A program made the position numbers and the translations under genes. Shown piece after piece: positions 17,916-25,855 of a DNA stretch of 61,602 nt. Position 1 is the stretch's first letter. Each line of letters begins with the position of its first letter. Source of the DNA: 13-1-40CM-64-14 sp036393975 (GTDB taxonomy: Bacteria; Sysuimicrobiota; Sysuimicrobiia; Sysuimicrobiales; Kaftiobacteriaceae); assembly GCA_036393975.1 (NCBI GenBank), contig DASWFZ010000098.1, positions 1 through 61,602 of the forward strand, in the 5' to 3' direction. The notes beneath the pieces are model-generated. The model saw nothing but the letters and a program-made list of their open reading frames with translations. It did not search any database and was not told where the DNA came from.

Positions 17916-18403
17916 ATGCAACCGTTAGTGCTGACGAAGCAGGTCGCGGGCTTCACGTCCACCACGCTGAAGGCGTACCGCGCTGGTGGCTGAATCAGCT
18001 TGCAGCCTCCACCAGCGAGCCCGCTGCTCTGACGGTGCGCAGCTTCTTTGCCAACCTCCAGTCGCGGGGACTGTCTGCGAGCCGACAGCACCAAGCCTAC
18101 CGCTCGCTCAAGACGTTCTTCCGCTGGTGCGTCTAGACCGAGACACTCCGCACCGACCCGCTGCGTAGCTTCTCCATGCGCACGCCGAAGACGCCGCCCC
18201 AGGTCCCTACCGACGACGAGCTGCGTGCCGTGCTCACCGCCTGTCTCGACACTCTCTGGCTGCGCGAAGGCATGGGGCTCGATGAAGTCCGTCGCTGTTG
18301 GGCTATGAGAGCCTGAACACGACGCTACTCGTCCCTCGTCGGCACGGACCTGCAGCGACCGCCCCGGAAGCGGTCGGCCATCGAGCGCTTGCGGCTGGAG
18401 TGA
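17916..18403 (+). pseudogene. Internally deleted XerC/D-type tyrosine integrase
   Basis: The start reads MQPLVLTKQVAGFTSTTLKA. After a frameshift comes the core-binding domain: LTVRSFFANLQSRGLSAS, then HQAYRSLKTFFRWCV, an in-frame TAG, TDPLRSF, and PTDDELRAVLTAC. The catalytic middle is missing. The frame resumes near GYESLNTT and, after another shift, ends YSSLVGTDLQ...RSAIERLRLE-stop, the usual XerC/D tail containing the tyrosine region. About 162 codons remain of roughly 300. It lies directly right of an att copy in the same orientation, the expected place for the element's own integrase. Certainly non-functional. Confidence 0.82.
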
Positions 18404-18635
18404 TCGTCAGGTGAACGAGCCGGATGCGAAGTTCAGGAGGGAGGACGAGGTGTTCTTCGGCCCCGCGGGCCGGCGTAAAGCAAATCACATCCCGCTGCTT
18501 GCGCCTTGGGGACCTGCAGCGGCGTGACGAACGCTTCCCGGATCCGGACATTCGGCCCGGTAGCCAGGACGGCCAACAAGCATGGGCCTAATTTGGTCCC
18601 AAGCCTGCACCGGCCGGCACTTGTGCGTCTCACCC
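18404..18635. other. Gap between integrase remnant and permease genes
   Basis: I see no supportable gene, RNA or repeat. It probably holds the decayed edge of island B and the downstream end of the minus-strand permease operon. Confidence 0.4.
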
Positions 18636-19493
18636 TCACGGGTCCCTCGGGGTAGGGCTCAGGCTAAACTGCTCGAGGATCCGGTGCGCGAGCGCGACGA
18701 GCGCCGCCACGGGGAGCAGTGATAGCGTGAGCGCCGCCGCGGCGTTGGACCATTCCAGTTCGCGCTCATACGTGTAGAAGTCGCTTAGAGCCACCGGGAT
18801 GGTCTTGACGTGATTCAGGGTAAGCGCCGTGGGCACCAGGAAGAGGTTCCAGTCGAGCACAAATACCAGCACGGCTGTGGCGGCGAGCCCCGGCGCCGCA
18901 GCGGGCAGGACGACCTTCCACACGATCTGGAAGAGCCGCGCTCCCTCCAGCTGTGCGATCTCCTCCAGCGACCTCGGCACCTGCTCCAGGTACCCATAGA
19001 GGATGTAAACCGCAAGCGGGGCGTACACTGCTGCTGATGCCAGGGCGACCCCGGCAAACGTGTCGCGGAGATGCCACTCGCGGGTGAAGTCGCTGAGCGG
19101 GATCACGTACGCCATCGCCGGCAGGCTGGCAAAGACCAGAAAGCTCTGTACGACCGCGCGTGTGCCCCTGAAGCGCCACCGCGCTAGGCTGTATGCGGCG
19201 AGGAAGGCGGTCCCAACCGTCAAGAGCGTGGCCGTGATCGACACGATGAGGCTCGTCGCGTACACTCGCGGGAAGCCGGGCACTTGGGTCATGACCTCCG
19301 CATAACTCTGTGCCGATGGCGGGAGCGTCCACGCGGGGGGCCATCCATTCGCCTCAGGTTTGATCTCAAACGAGGCCAGGAGAGTCCAGATGAGCGGAAC
19401 AATCAGCGCGAAGAGAACCACGCCCAGGAGCACCCGTCGGCCCCAGGCGTCTCTCCGCCGTTGAGCCCGCCAGCCGGCAGAGCGTTCCCTCAT
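18636..19493 (-). CDS. Sugar ABC permease, MalG/CUT1 type
   Basis: 285 aa with six predicted helices. The start 'RRVLLGVVLFALIVPLIWTL' and the phrase ASFEIKPEA followed by the ...PSAQSYAEV segment are MalG-like. The EAA loop reads SLEEIAQLEGARLFQIVWKV, where the usual EAA-x3-G becomes EIAQLEG. It overlaps the preceding permease gene by 4 bases. The pair is transcribed away from a binding-protein gene at 20541 and has no ATPase gene. Confidence 0.85.
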   Translation of the reverse strand: MRERSAGWRAQRRRDAWGRRVLLGVVLFALIVPLIWTLLASFEIKPEANGWPPAWTLPPSAQSYAEVMTQVPGFPRVYATSLIVSITATLLTVGTAFLAAYSLARWRFRGTRAVVQSFLVFASLPAMAYVIPLSDFTREWHLRDTFAGVALASAAVYAPLAVYILYGYLEQVPRSLEEIAQLEGARLFQIVWKVVLPAAAPGLAATAVLVFVLDWNLFLVPTALTLNHVKTIPVALSDFYTYERELEWSNAAAALTLSLLPVAALVALAHRILEQFSLSPTPRDP

Positions 19494-20350
19494 CGCTCCG
19501 CCGTGGGGCGTACCAGAGCCAGGTACCCGAGTCCCAGGGGGATGGTGGCCACGACGATCAGCCAGGCCGACGCCACACCGAACGGCCAGTTATACGCGCG
19601 GAACGCCTGCTGGAAGCTGTAGAGAGCTGGCGTCAGAGTCTCGGACCCCGGGCCGCCCCCAGTCAGCACGAGCACGCTGTCAAACGTGCCGAGCGTGTCA
19701 CCGAGGAACAGCAGGGTAACCGTGAAGAGGAGCGGCCGCAGCGGGGGAAAGAGAATGTGGCGGATCCGGCTTCCGAGGGGGATGCCGTCGAGCATCGCGT
19801 GTTCCCACTGATCAGGCGGGACGGCCAGGACCCCCGGCAAGAGCAGGAAACTGGCCAGAGGGGCCTTCCGCCAGATCTCTGTCGCGATCACAGCCGCGAG
19901 TGCCCACCTGGGAAGGGCGAGCGGCGAAGGCATCGGCGGCTGTTGGAACCACGCCGCCGCATAGTTCAGCATCCCTACCGGTCCGTACAGAAAGTGCCAC
20001 ATCACGCCCACGGCGATCGGGCTCAGCAGCCAGGGGATGAGGAGGACGATCCGCACGAGCCCCCGGCCGCGGAATGGGACGCGAAGCGCGTAGGCGACCG
20101 CAAAACCGATCCCCAGCTCCAGAGGCACGGCGACCAGAGCGACGATCGCGATATTGCGAAAGGCGAGGCGGACCTCATCATTCCCCAGCACCGCCGCGTA
20201 GTTCCGAAGGCCGACAAGGGTGAGGTGCACCTGCGCGGGACCATAGTCCGTGAAGCTGGAGGCGAACCCGAACACCGCGGGCCAGAACAGAAACGGCAGC
20301 AAGAGAGCCGCGAGGGGAGCGAGCAGCAGGATGTGCTGGCGCGTCGTCAT
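19490..20350 (-). CDS. Sugar ABC permease, MalF/CUT1 type
   Basis: 286 aa, about six helices. 'LFWPAVFGFASSFTDY' and LVGLRNYAAVLGND at the N terminus match the MalF-type family. The EAA region is degenerate: 'PPDQWEHAMLDGIPLGSRIRHILFPPL' lacks the usual EAA-x-(L/I)DGA. 'LGTFDSVLVLTGGGPGSETLT' is typical. The gene starts 190 bases from the divergent binding-protein gene, so one regulatory region may drive both permease pairs. Confidence 0.85.
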   Translation of the reverse strand: MTTRQHILLLAPLAALLLPFLFWPAVFGFASSFTDYGPAQVHLTLVGLRNYAAVLGNDEVRLAFRNIAIVALVAVPLELGIGFAVAYALRVPFRGRGLVRIVLLIPWLLSPIAVGVMWHFLYGPVGMLNYAAAWFQQPPMPSPLALPRWALAAVIATEIWRKAPLASFLLLPGVLAVPPDQWEHAMLDGIPLGSRIRHILFPPLRPLLFTVTLLFLGDTLGTFDSVLVLTGGGPGSETLTPALYSFQQAFRAYNWPFGVASAWLIVVATIPLGLGYLALVRPTAER

Positions 20351-20540
20351 GCGGACCCTTTATGCCTCCCAGTGTTCTCCAACGTGGACAGGAACGCCTC
20401 CGGGGTCGTCGAACACTTTTTGTCGCTTCCCTCCACCACGTCGATGCTTGGTTGGGAGGTGAGAGCGCCTGCACTCGGGCTCCGGCACGGGCGTTCCAGG
20501 CAACATTACCGATCGTGATCGCAGGAAGAGGAGGCAGACG

Positions 20541-22055
20541 ATGGATCGGAGACGGCGCGCACGAAGGGTTCTTGGAAGTCTACTTGTTCTGGCCCTCGCT
20601 CTGAGCACAGGGTCTTTGATAACGCTGGCGGCGAGGGCGGCCATGCAGACACCGCAGGAGCTCCACGTTATCCAGTGGGACTTCCCGCCCAAGTTTAGCA
20701 ATGTGACCGTGAACGTTGTCGGCGACGCCGGCCACAACCTGGCGCCCTACGAGTTCTGGAAGGATCATTTTCCCAAGGCCGGCATCACAGTCAAGATTAT
20801 CGAGGTTCCGTTCGAGGGCGTGTATGAGAAGGAGAAGACCGAGTTTGTGGCAGGCTCCGGCGCCTTCGACGTTGTCACGTTCTTCCCAGCGTACATCGGT
20901 GACTTTGCCAGCAACGGGTACCTGGAGCCGCTGGACGAGTACATGAAGAAGCAGCCGGACAGCGTGTGGAACCCCCACCAGGAGGACGTGCTACCGCCGT
21001 TCCGCGAGCTGTACAACAAGTGGGCCGGGAAGACCTACGCGCTGACCATCGACGGTGACGCGCACTTGATGATCTACCGGAAGGACCTCTTCACGAACGC
21101 GGCCGAGAAGGCGGCGTTCAAGGCCAAGTACGGCAAGGAGCTGATGCCGCCGGAGACCTGGGAGGATTGGTTGCAGATCGGTGCGTTCTTCACACGCAAG
21201 AAGGGTGAGAAGCTGGCCGGCGAGACCCTTAAGCGCGATTTCTACGGCTCGGCGGAGTTCGCCAAGCGGGGGTTCTCGTTCGCCTGGTTCGTCGATCGCT
21301 GGGCGGCGAGCGGCGATCTCTACTTCGACGAGAACATGAAACCGCAGATCAACTCTCCTGCAGCCGTCAAGGCGCTGCAGAACTTCGTGGACAGCCTGAA
21401 GAATGCTCCGCCCGACGTACGGGCGTACGGCTACGATGAGCTGCGGGACGCGCTTTTGAAGGGCAACGTCGCCATGGTCGTGCAGTGGACCGACGTGCCC
21501 AAGAAGGGTGCCAATCCGGCAGAATCGCAGGTCGTCGGTAAGCTGGACTATGGCCGCGTCCCCGGGTGGCGCATCGGGGGCAAGGTCGTCCACCGGGCAA
21601 TGATGCCGGTGGGCCGCGTGGTGGCGGTGGCGTCGTCCAGCAAGAACAAGCTGGCCGCGTACTGGGTGGCCAAGCACATCGCCTACGATATGAGCCTGGA
21701 GGATGTCTCCACGGCGTTCACCGGGCTAGACGTCAACCGCGGCGTGCACTTTAGTCATCCGGAAGCGTACGTCGACTTCAAGAGCAAGGCTGAGGCGGCT
21801 GCCTACTTGGACCGCGTGAAGGAGGCGCTGGGGGACGGCTATCCCGAGATCTTCATCCCGGGCGCGGCGCAGTACGAGGATGCGCTGGACCTGCACGTGA
21901 ACAAGGCCCTGGCGGGGCAGGAGACGCCCAAACAGGCTCTGGACGCCGTGGTGCAGGAATGGAACGCGATCACCGATCGCCTCGGCCGACAGAAGCAGAT
22001 CGACCTGTGGCATCAGGCCCTCAATAGTTACAGGGTCGCGGGACTGATCAAGTAA
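20541..22055 (+). CDS. Sugar ABC substrate-binding protein (SBP family 1)
   Basis: 504 aa, larger than most family 1 binding proteins. An AGAGGAGG ribosome site precedes the ATG, and a signal peptide covers about residues 1-35. The pattern VPFEGVYEKEKTEFVAGSG then FDVVTFFPAYIGDFASNGYLEPLDEYM is characteristic of sugar-binding family 1. Later landmarks are WEDWLQIGAFFTRKK and GKVVHRAMMPVGRVVAVAS. It lies between two divergent permease pairs and may serve both. A short palindrome CGATC-GT-GATCG lies at 20510-20521 upstream. Confidence 0.88.
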   Translation: MDRRRRARRVLGSLLVLALALSTGSLITLAARAAMQTPQELHVIQWDFPPKFSNVTVNVVGDAGHNLAPYEFWKDHFPKAGITVKIIEVPFEGVYEKEKTEFVAGSGAFDVVTFFPAYIGDFASNGYLEPLDEYMKKQPDSVWNPHQEDVLPPFRELYNKWAGKTYALTIDGDAHLMIYRKDLFTNAAEKAAFKAKYGKELMPPETWEDWLQIGAFFTRKKGEKLAGETLKRDFYGSAEFAKRGFSFAWFVDRWAASGDLYFDENMKPQINSPAAVKALQNFVDSLKNAPPDVRAYGYDELRDALLKGNVAMVVQWTDVPKKGANPAESQVVGKLDYGRVPGWRIGGKVVHRAMMPVGRVVAVASSSKNKLAAYWVAKHIAYDMSLEDVSTAFTGLDVNRGVHFSHPEAYVDFKSKAEAAAYLDRVKEALGDGYPEIFIPGAAQYEDALDLHVNKALAGQETPKQALDAVVQEWNAITDRLGRQKQIDLWHQALNSYRVAGLIK

Positions 22056-22072
22056 ACCGCGGAAGCAGGGAT

Positions 22073-22104
22073 AGGGGAGGGGCGGCGGTGACCGTTCCTC
22101 CCCT
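22073..22104 (+). terminator. Hairpin after a sugar-binding-protein gene
   Basis: AGGGGAGG pairs with CCTCCCCT across a 16-base loop that contains a further CGGTGACCG self-pairing. It lies 17 bases after the binding-protein stop and before the permease start. It probably stabilises the upstream message and reduces permease expression rather than ending transcription. Two other sugar-binding-protein genes here have the same arrangement. Confidence 0.55.
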
Positions 22105-22125
22105 GCGCTGCGAGGCCTCCGGGAG

Positions 22126-23070
22126 ATGGGGACGAGAGTCGGCCGGGACGTGCTGGCGCCTCAGCCGGCGGGACGGGTCGCGCGGCGGTTCAGGCTGACC
22201 CCCGTGCTGATGGTGCTGCCGGCGGTTGTTGTGCTCTTGGCGATCACCGTCTTCCCTCTGGTTTCCACGCTCCGCCTGACCGTGATGTCGTGGGAACTCA
22301 CCACCGGGTTCCCACCGCAGTTTGTGGGACTCCAGAACTTCGCGAGGGCGTTCTTTCACGACCCCCGGTTCTGGAACGCGATGATGAACACCGGCATCCT
22401 GGTCGTCGTGGGCGTCGGGCTCCAGACCCTGATCGGGATGGGACTCGCCCTGGAGTTGCATCAGCTGGGCCGTCTCCGCACGTTCGTCCTCTCGCTGTTC
22501 TTGATCCCCGTGATGATCGCTCCGGTCATCGCCGGCTTCCAGTTCCGGATGATCTACAATGATCAGTTCGGCCCGCTGAACTACCTCCTGGACCAGTTCA
22601 CTGGAGGCCGCTTCCACGGGTACGCCTGGCTCGCCGACCCGCGCGTGGCGCTGGCGGCGGTGATGTTCACCGACGTCTGGCAGTGGACGCCGTTCATGAC
22701 GCTGGTCGTGCTGGCCGGGCTCCAGGCGATCCCGGCTGAACTCCTGGAAGCCGCCGAGGTTGACGGCGCCACCGGTCCCCAGACCCTCTGGCGCGTCATG
22801 CTTCCACTCTTGCTCCCGGTGATCGTCATCGGCGTCCTCGTGCGGTTCATGGACACCTTCAAGCTCTTCGACATCGTGTACCAACTGACCGCGGGCGGAC
22901 CGGGGAATGTGACTGAGACGATCGCCTACTACACGTACCTGGAAGGGTTCAAATTCTTCAGCCTGGGCTACACGTCGGCGCTGGCGTTCATCCAGCTCGT
23001 GGTCATTACGGTCGTCGCCCAGGTCTTCCTCCGGTACCAGAAGCGCGTGAGGGCGGGGATGGCGACTTGA
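22126..23070 (+). CDS. Sugar ABC permease, MalF/CUT1 type
   Basis: 314 aa with six helices after a 25-residue basic leader. 'LPAVVVLLAITVFPLVSTLRLTVMSWEL' and 'FVGLQNFARAFFHDPRFWNAMMNT' are classic MalF-type segments. The EAA loop is ELLEAAEVDGATGPQTLWRV. It overlaps the next permease gene by 4 bases. It forms an importer with the binding protein upstream; no ATPase gene follows. Confidence 0.9.
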   Translation: MGTRVGRDVLAPQPAGRVARRFRLTPVLMVLPAVVVLLAITVFPLVSTLRLTVMSWELTTGFPPQFVGLQNFARAFFHDPRFWNAMMNTGILVVVGVGLQTLIGMGLALELHQLGRLRTFVLSLFLIPVMIAPVIAGFQFRMIYNDQFGPLNYLLDQFTGGRFHGYAWLADPRVALAAVMFTDVWQWTPFMTLVVLAGLQAIPAELLEAAEVDGATGPQTLWRVMLPLLLPVIVIGVLVRFMDTFKLFDIVYQLTAGGPGNVTETIAYYTYLEGFKFFSLGYTSALAFIQLVVITVVAQVFLRYQKRVRAGMAT

Positions 23071-23906
23071 GGAGACGCCCGCCCGGTCGCCGGTTGCTGA
23101 CCTTGGTGATCCTCATCGCGGCCCTCGCCGTCTTCTTGTTTCCGGTCGCGTGGATGTTCCTGACCTCGTTTAAGAGCAACCCGGAGTTTTTCGCCTATCC
23201 GCCCGTGTTCATCCCGAAGTCGTTCGCCCTCACCAACTACGTGAATGCCATGCCCTTCCCGCCCGACGGCCGCGGTGGGATACAGGGTGTTCGGGACAGC
23301 CTGATCATCTCGGTCGGCTCGATGGTGGCCTCCGTGCTGGTGGGCGCCCCGGCCGCCTACTCCTTCGCGCGGTTCCGCACGGGGGGCGAGAACCTCTCGT
23401 TCTGGGTTCTATCCACGCGCATGTTCCCGCCTGTGGCGTCGGCGTTACCGCTATTCTTGGTGTTCAAGGCGCTGCACCTCCTCGATACCCACTGGGCCCT
23501 GATCCTGGCGAACACGATCTTCAACCTGCCGTTTGTCATCTGGCTGCTCAAAGGGTTTTTTGAGGACCTGCCCGTGGAGTTGGAGGAGGCCGCGGTGATC
23601 GATGGCACGACTATCTTCGGGGCGTTCCGGCGCATCGCCCTGCCTCTCGTTGCGCCAGGCCTGGTCGTCACCGCGCTGTTCTCGTTCATCTTCACGTGGA
23701 ACGAGTTTATGTTCGCGCTGTTGTTCACCCGCCGGGATGTGCGCACGCTGACGATTATCGTGCCGAGCCTCGTGGGCGGGCACGAGATCCTGTGGGGCCA
23801 GGTCGCCGCGGTGGGGGTCGTGGCGATCATCCCCAACGTCCTCCTCGCCCTGCTCTTGCAGCGCTTCCTGGTCCGCGGCCTGACGCTGGGGGCGGTCAAG
23901 GGCTGA
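23067..23906 (+). CDS. Sugar ABC permease, MalG/CUT1 type
   Basis: 279 aa. The start is TTG 23067, overlapping the previous stop (TTGA). MalG-type landmarks are FPVAWMFLTSFKSNPEFFAYPP, ...YSFARFRTGGENLSF and 'LSTRMFPPVASALPLF'. The EAA loop is ELEEAAVIDGTTIFGAFRRI and the C terminus QRFLVRGLTLGAVKG is typical. Partner of the preceding permease. Confidence 0.9.
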   Translation: MRRRPPGRRLLTLVILIAALAVFLFPVAWMFLTSFKSNPEFFAYPPVFIPKSFALTNYVNAMPFPPDGRGGIQGVRDSLIISVGSMVASVLVGAPAAYSFARFRTGGENLSFWVLSTRMFPPVASALPLFLVFKALHLLDTHWALILANTIFNLPFVIWLLKGFFEDLPVELEEAAVIDGTTIFGAFRRIALPLVAPGLVVTALFSFIFTWNEFMFALLFTRRDVRTLTIIVPSLVGGHEILWGQVAAVGVVAIIPNVLLALLLQRFLVRGLTLGAVKG

Positions 23907-23991
23907 CGTAGAACGGCCCGTGAAGTCCTGATGTTGGGGCGTGCTGTGCGGGAGCGCCGCGGTGGATTGCTGGACGACAGGAGGGGGCTCG

Positions 23992-24324
23992 ATGGTGAAA
24001 CTGGTCGCCTTTCTCAAACGCAAGCCGGGGATGAGCAGGGAGCAGTTTGCCCGGCGCTGGGTCGAGTCACACGCGAAAATGGCCGCGCAGCTGCCGGGAC
24101 TGCGCGGGTACCGCATCAACATCGCCACCGCGTGCCAGCCGGAGGGGACCGATCCCGAACCGATCTACGATGGGACTGCGGAGCTGTGGTGGGACAGCAT
24201 CGACGCGATGGAGGCGGCGTTCGCGACAGACCTGGGGCAGCGCGCCGGCGCCGATGCTGATGAGTTTGCCTCGGTCCGCATCCACCTGTATACGACCGAG
24301 CACGTGATCGTCAAGAACCCATGA
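23992..24324 (+). CDS. EthD-domain protein
   Basis: 110 aa from ATG 23992, which has AGGAGGG eight bases upstream. A longer frame from 23941 lacks a ribosome site. 'MVKLVAFLKRKPGMSREQFARRW' with HAKMAAQLPGLRGYRIN is the EthD/dimeric alpha-beta barrel pattern (PF07110). Members are small dimers linked to ether or polyketide breakdown and to sugar catabolic clusters; their chemistry is often unknown. The stop overlaps the kinase start by 4 bases (ATGA), indicating co-translation with the ribokinase-like gene. Confidence 0.8.
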   Translation: MVKLVAFLKRKPGMSREQFARRWVESHAKMAAQLPGLRGYRINIATACQPEGTDPEPIYDGTAELWWDSIDAMEAAFATDLGQRAGADADEFASVRIHLYTTEHVIVKNP

Positions 24325-25274
24325 CGGCGGGCGGTCCGATGAACGCCGGCCCAAAGATCTGCGTCGTCGGGTCGTCCAACATCGACCTAATCTCCCGCGT
24401 TCCCCGCCTGCCCAGGCTGGGCGAGACCCTCGTGGGACACTCCTTCCACCTGGGCTACGGCGGCAAGGGAGCCAACCAGGCGGTCATGGCGGCGAAGCTC
24501 GGCGCGCGGGTGACCATGGTCACACGGGTCGGGCGGGACGTCTTTGGCGAGGGGACGCTGCGAAACTACAGGGAGCAGGGTATCGACACCACCTACCTGC
24601 GGTTCGACGACGAACGTTTTTCCGGCGTGGCTCCAATCTTCGTGGACGACTCCGCGCAAAACGTGATCGTCATTATCCCGGGGGCGAATCTGGGGTTATC
24701 CCCTGCTGACGTGCAGGACGCCGGCCCGGCTCTCCGTGCTGCGGACGTGGTGGTCTGCCAGCTCGAGGTGCCGGTAGAGACGACGCTCGAGGCGTTCCGG
24801 ATCGCCAAATCCGCGGATGTGCGGACTATCCTCAACCCCGCCCCGGCGGCGCCATTGCCGGACGAGCTGCTGCGTCTTACCGATCTGTGCGTGCCGAACG
24901 AACCGGAAGCCGAGACGCTCACCGGACTCGCCGTGAGAACCGGTGAGGAGGTCGAAGCGGCGGCCCGGGCCCTCAGACTGCGCGGCCCGCGGGCGGTGAT
25001 CATCACCCTGGGGGAGCGGGGCGCTCTGTTCGCGGACGCAGGGATGGTGGAGTACGTCCCGCCGATCCGGGTCAACGCGGTGGACCCCACCGGCGCCGGT
25101 GACGCGTTCATCGGGAGCCTGGCCGTCTTCTGGGCGGAGGGGCTGTTAGTTCGGGAAGCGATTCGGCGGGCCAATGCGGTGGCGGCGTTTTCAGTGACAC
25201 GCATCGGCACACAGGTGTCGTTTCCTACACGGTCTGCCTCCGATGCGTTTCTCGCGCAGCAGGGGATCGTCTAG
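24321..25274 (+). CDS. PfkB family sugar kinase, ribokinase-like
   Basis: 317 aa if it starts at ATG 24321 (overlapping the EthD stop); ATG 24339 is equally possible. Signature 1 is GGKGANQAVMAAKLGA, typical of ribokinase, and signature 2 is DPTGAGDAFIGSLA with the catalytic aspartate GAGD. 'SSNIDLISRVPRLPRLGET' at the N terminus is ribokinase-like. It would phosphorylate the sugar brought in by the adjoining importer. Last gene of island B. Confidence 0.88.
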   Translation: MTAGGPMNAGPKICVVGSSNIDLISRVPRLPRLGETLVGHSFHLGYGGKGANQAVMAAKLGARVTMVTRVGRDVFGEGTLRNYREQGIDTTYLRFDDERFSGVAPIFVDDSAQNVIVIIPGANLGLSPADVQDAGPALRAADVVVCQLEVPVETTLEAFRIAKSADVRTILNPAPAAPLPDELLRLTDLCVPNEPEAETLTGLAVRTGEEVEAAARALRLRGPRAVIITLGERGALFADAGMVEYVPPIRVNAVDPTGAGDAFIGSLAVFWAEGLLVREAIRRANAVAAFSVTRIGTQVSFPTRSASDAFLAQQGIV

Positions 25275-25386
25275 GTGCCATTGTTCACATGTGGCGCGCC
25301 CGGCGGGAACGTGGGGTACCCCAGACCAAAGAGGTCGTTGCATCCCCCATACAGGAGGTGGTAGGAGTGGACGATCAGGCGGTAAG

Positions 25387-25403
25387 AAAGCCCCTGCTCA
25401 CCC
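25387..25403 (+). repeat. 17-base repeat near the third att copy
   Basis: Exact second copy of AAAGCCCCTGCTCACCC (see 17886-17902), here left of the att copy rather than right. An ACCCGCATCTAACG phrase follows, echoing the ACCCGCATCAGGAC that adjoins the second att copy. This suggests a rearranged or inverted-order junction. Confidence 0.45.
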
Positions 25404-25454
25404 TTCTAGAACCCGCATCTAACGCGGGGGGGCATGGCCGAAAGGAACAGATGC

Positions 25455-25499
25455 CTCCTAAGCCCCTGGTCGGGGGTTCGATTCCCTCCGGGCCCGTCA
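25455..25499 (+). repeat. Third tRNA-Arg 3'-half copy (att site, boundary of islands B and C)
   Basis: 45 bases match 7105-7149 with one change in the anticodon stem and CCA altered to TCA. No 5' half of a tRNA is recognisable. It marks the right end of the sugar-transport island and the left end of the metal island. Confidence 0.85.
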
Positions 25500-25569
25500 G
25501 CCTAATCCCTGCATCTATCAAGAATGACTGTGCGATGTGCTCTTCGAGATCTTCCGAGAGGACATTGCT

Positions 25570-25764
25570 CTAGCCGCTCGGCCTGTTCTTCTCGGGGGAG
25601 GGGGTCGATTTTTCCAGTTCGTTTTGCGTCTCGCGCAGAGCACCGCGGAACTCGCGAATCGCCTGCCCTAAGGCTCCTCCAAGCCCCGCTAACCGCTGAG
25701 GACCGAAGAGGATGAATGCCACGATGAGAATGATGACTAGCTCCGGCCATCCGACGCTCAACAT
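25570..25764 (-). CDS. tatA: TatA-type twin-arginine translocase subunit
   Basis: 64 aa: a short periplasmic start, one transmembrane helix (WPELVIILIVAFILF), the hinge FGPQRL, and an amphipathic helix GLGGALGQAIREFRGALRE. This is the exact TatA/TatE layout. It pairs functionally with the Tat-exported multicopper oxidase two genes upstream on the same strand. TatC is not in the window. Its place within a mobile island suggests a dedicated pore subunit travelling with its cargo. Confidence 0.85.
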   Translation of the reverse strand: MLSVGWPELVIILIVAFILFGPQRLAGLGGALGQAIREFRGALRETQNELEKSTPSPEKNRPSG

Positions 25765-25855
25765 ACGTCACCCCTTTGGCTTGATTACACTGTTCATCTT
25801 CGAATTGCGGGACTCGGGACTGCACATCGCACGTCCCTGCTCCCGCCGCGTCGCG

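Noticed and set aside
20510..20521. CGATC-GT-GATCG as an operator for the divergent sugar-transport genes
   Set aside because: Short and only 20 bases before the start codon in GC-rich DNA; too likely by chance to list as a feature.
22048..22884. Long open frame on the minus strand opposite a permease gene (also 12219-13343, 20991-21677, 44372-45307, 45480-46190, 47380-48369)
   Set aside because: Each lies antisense to a well-supported gene. Composition is driven by the mirrored codon pattern of GC-rich coding DNA (runs of H, R, D, Q), with no domain or ribosome site.
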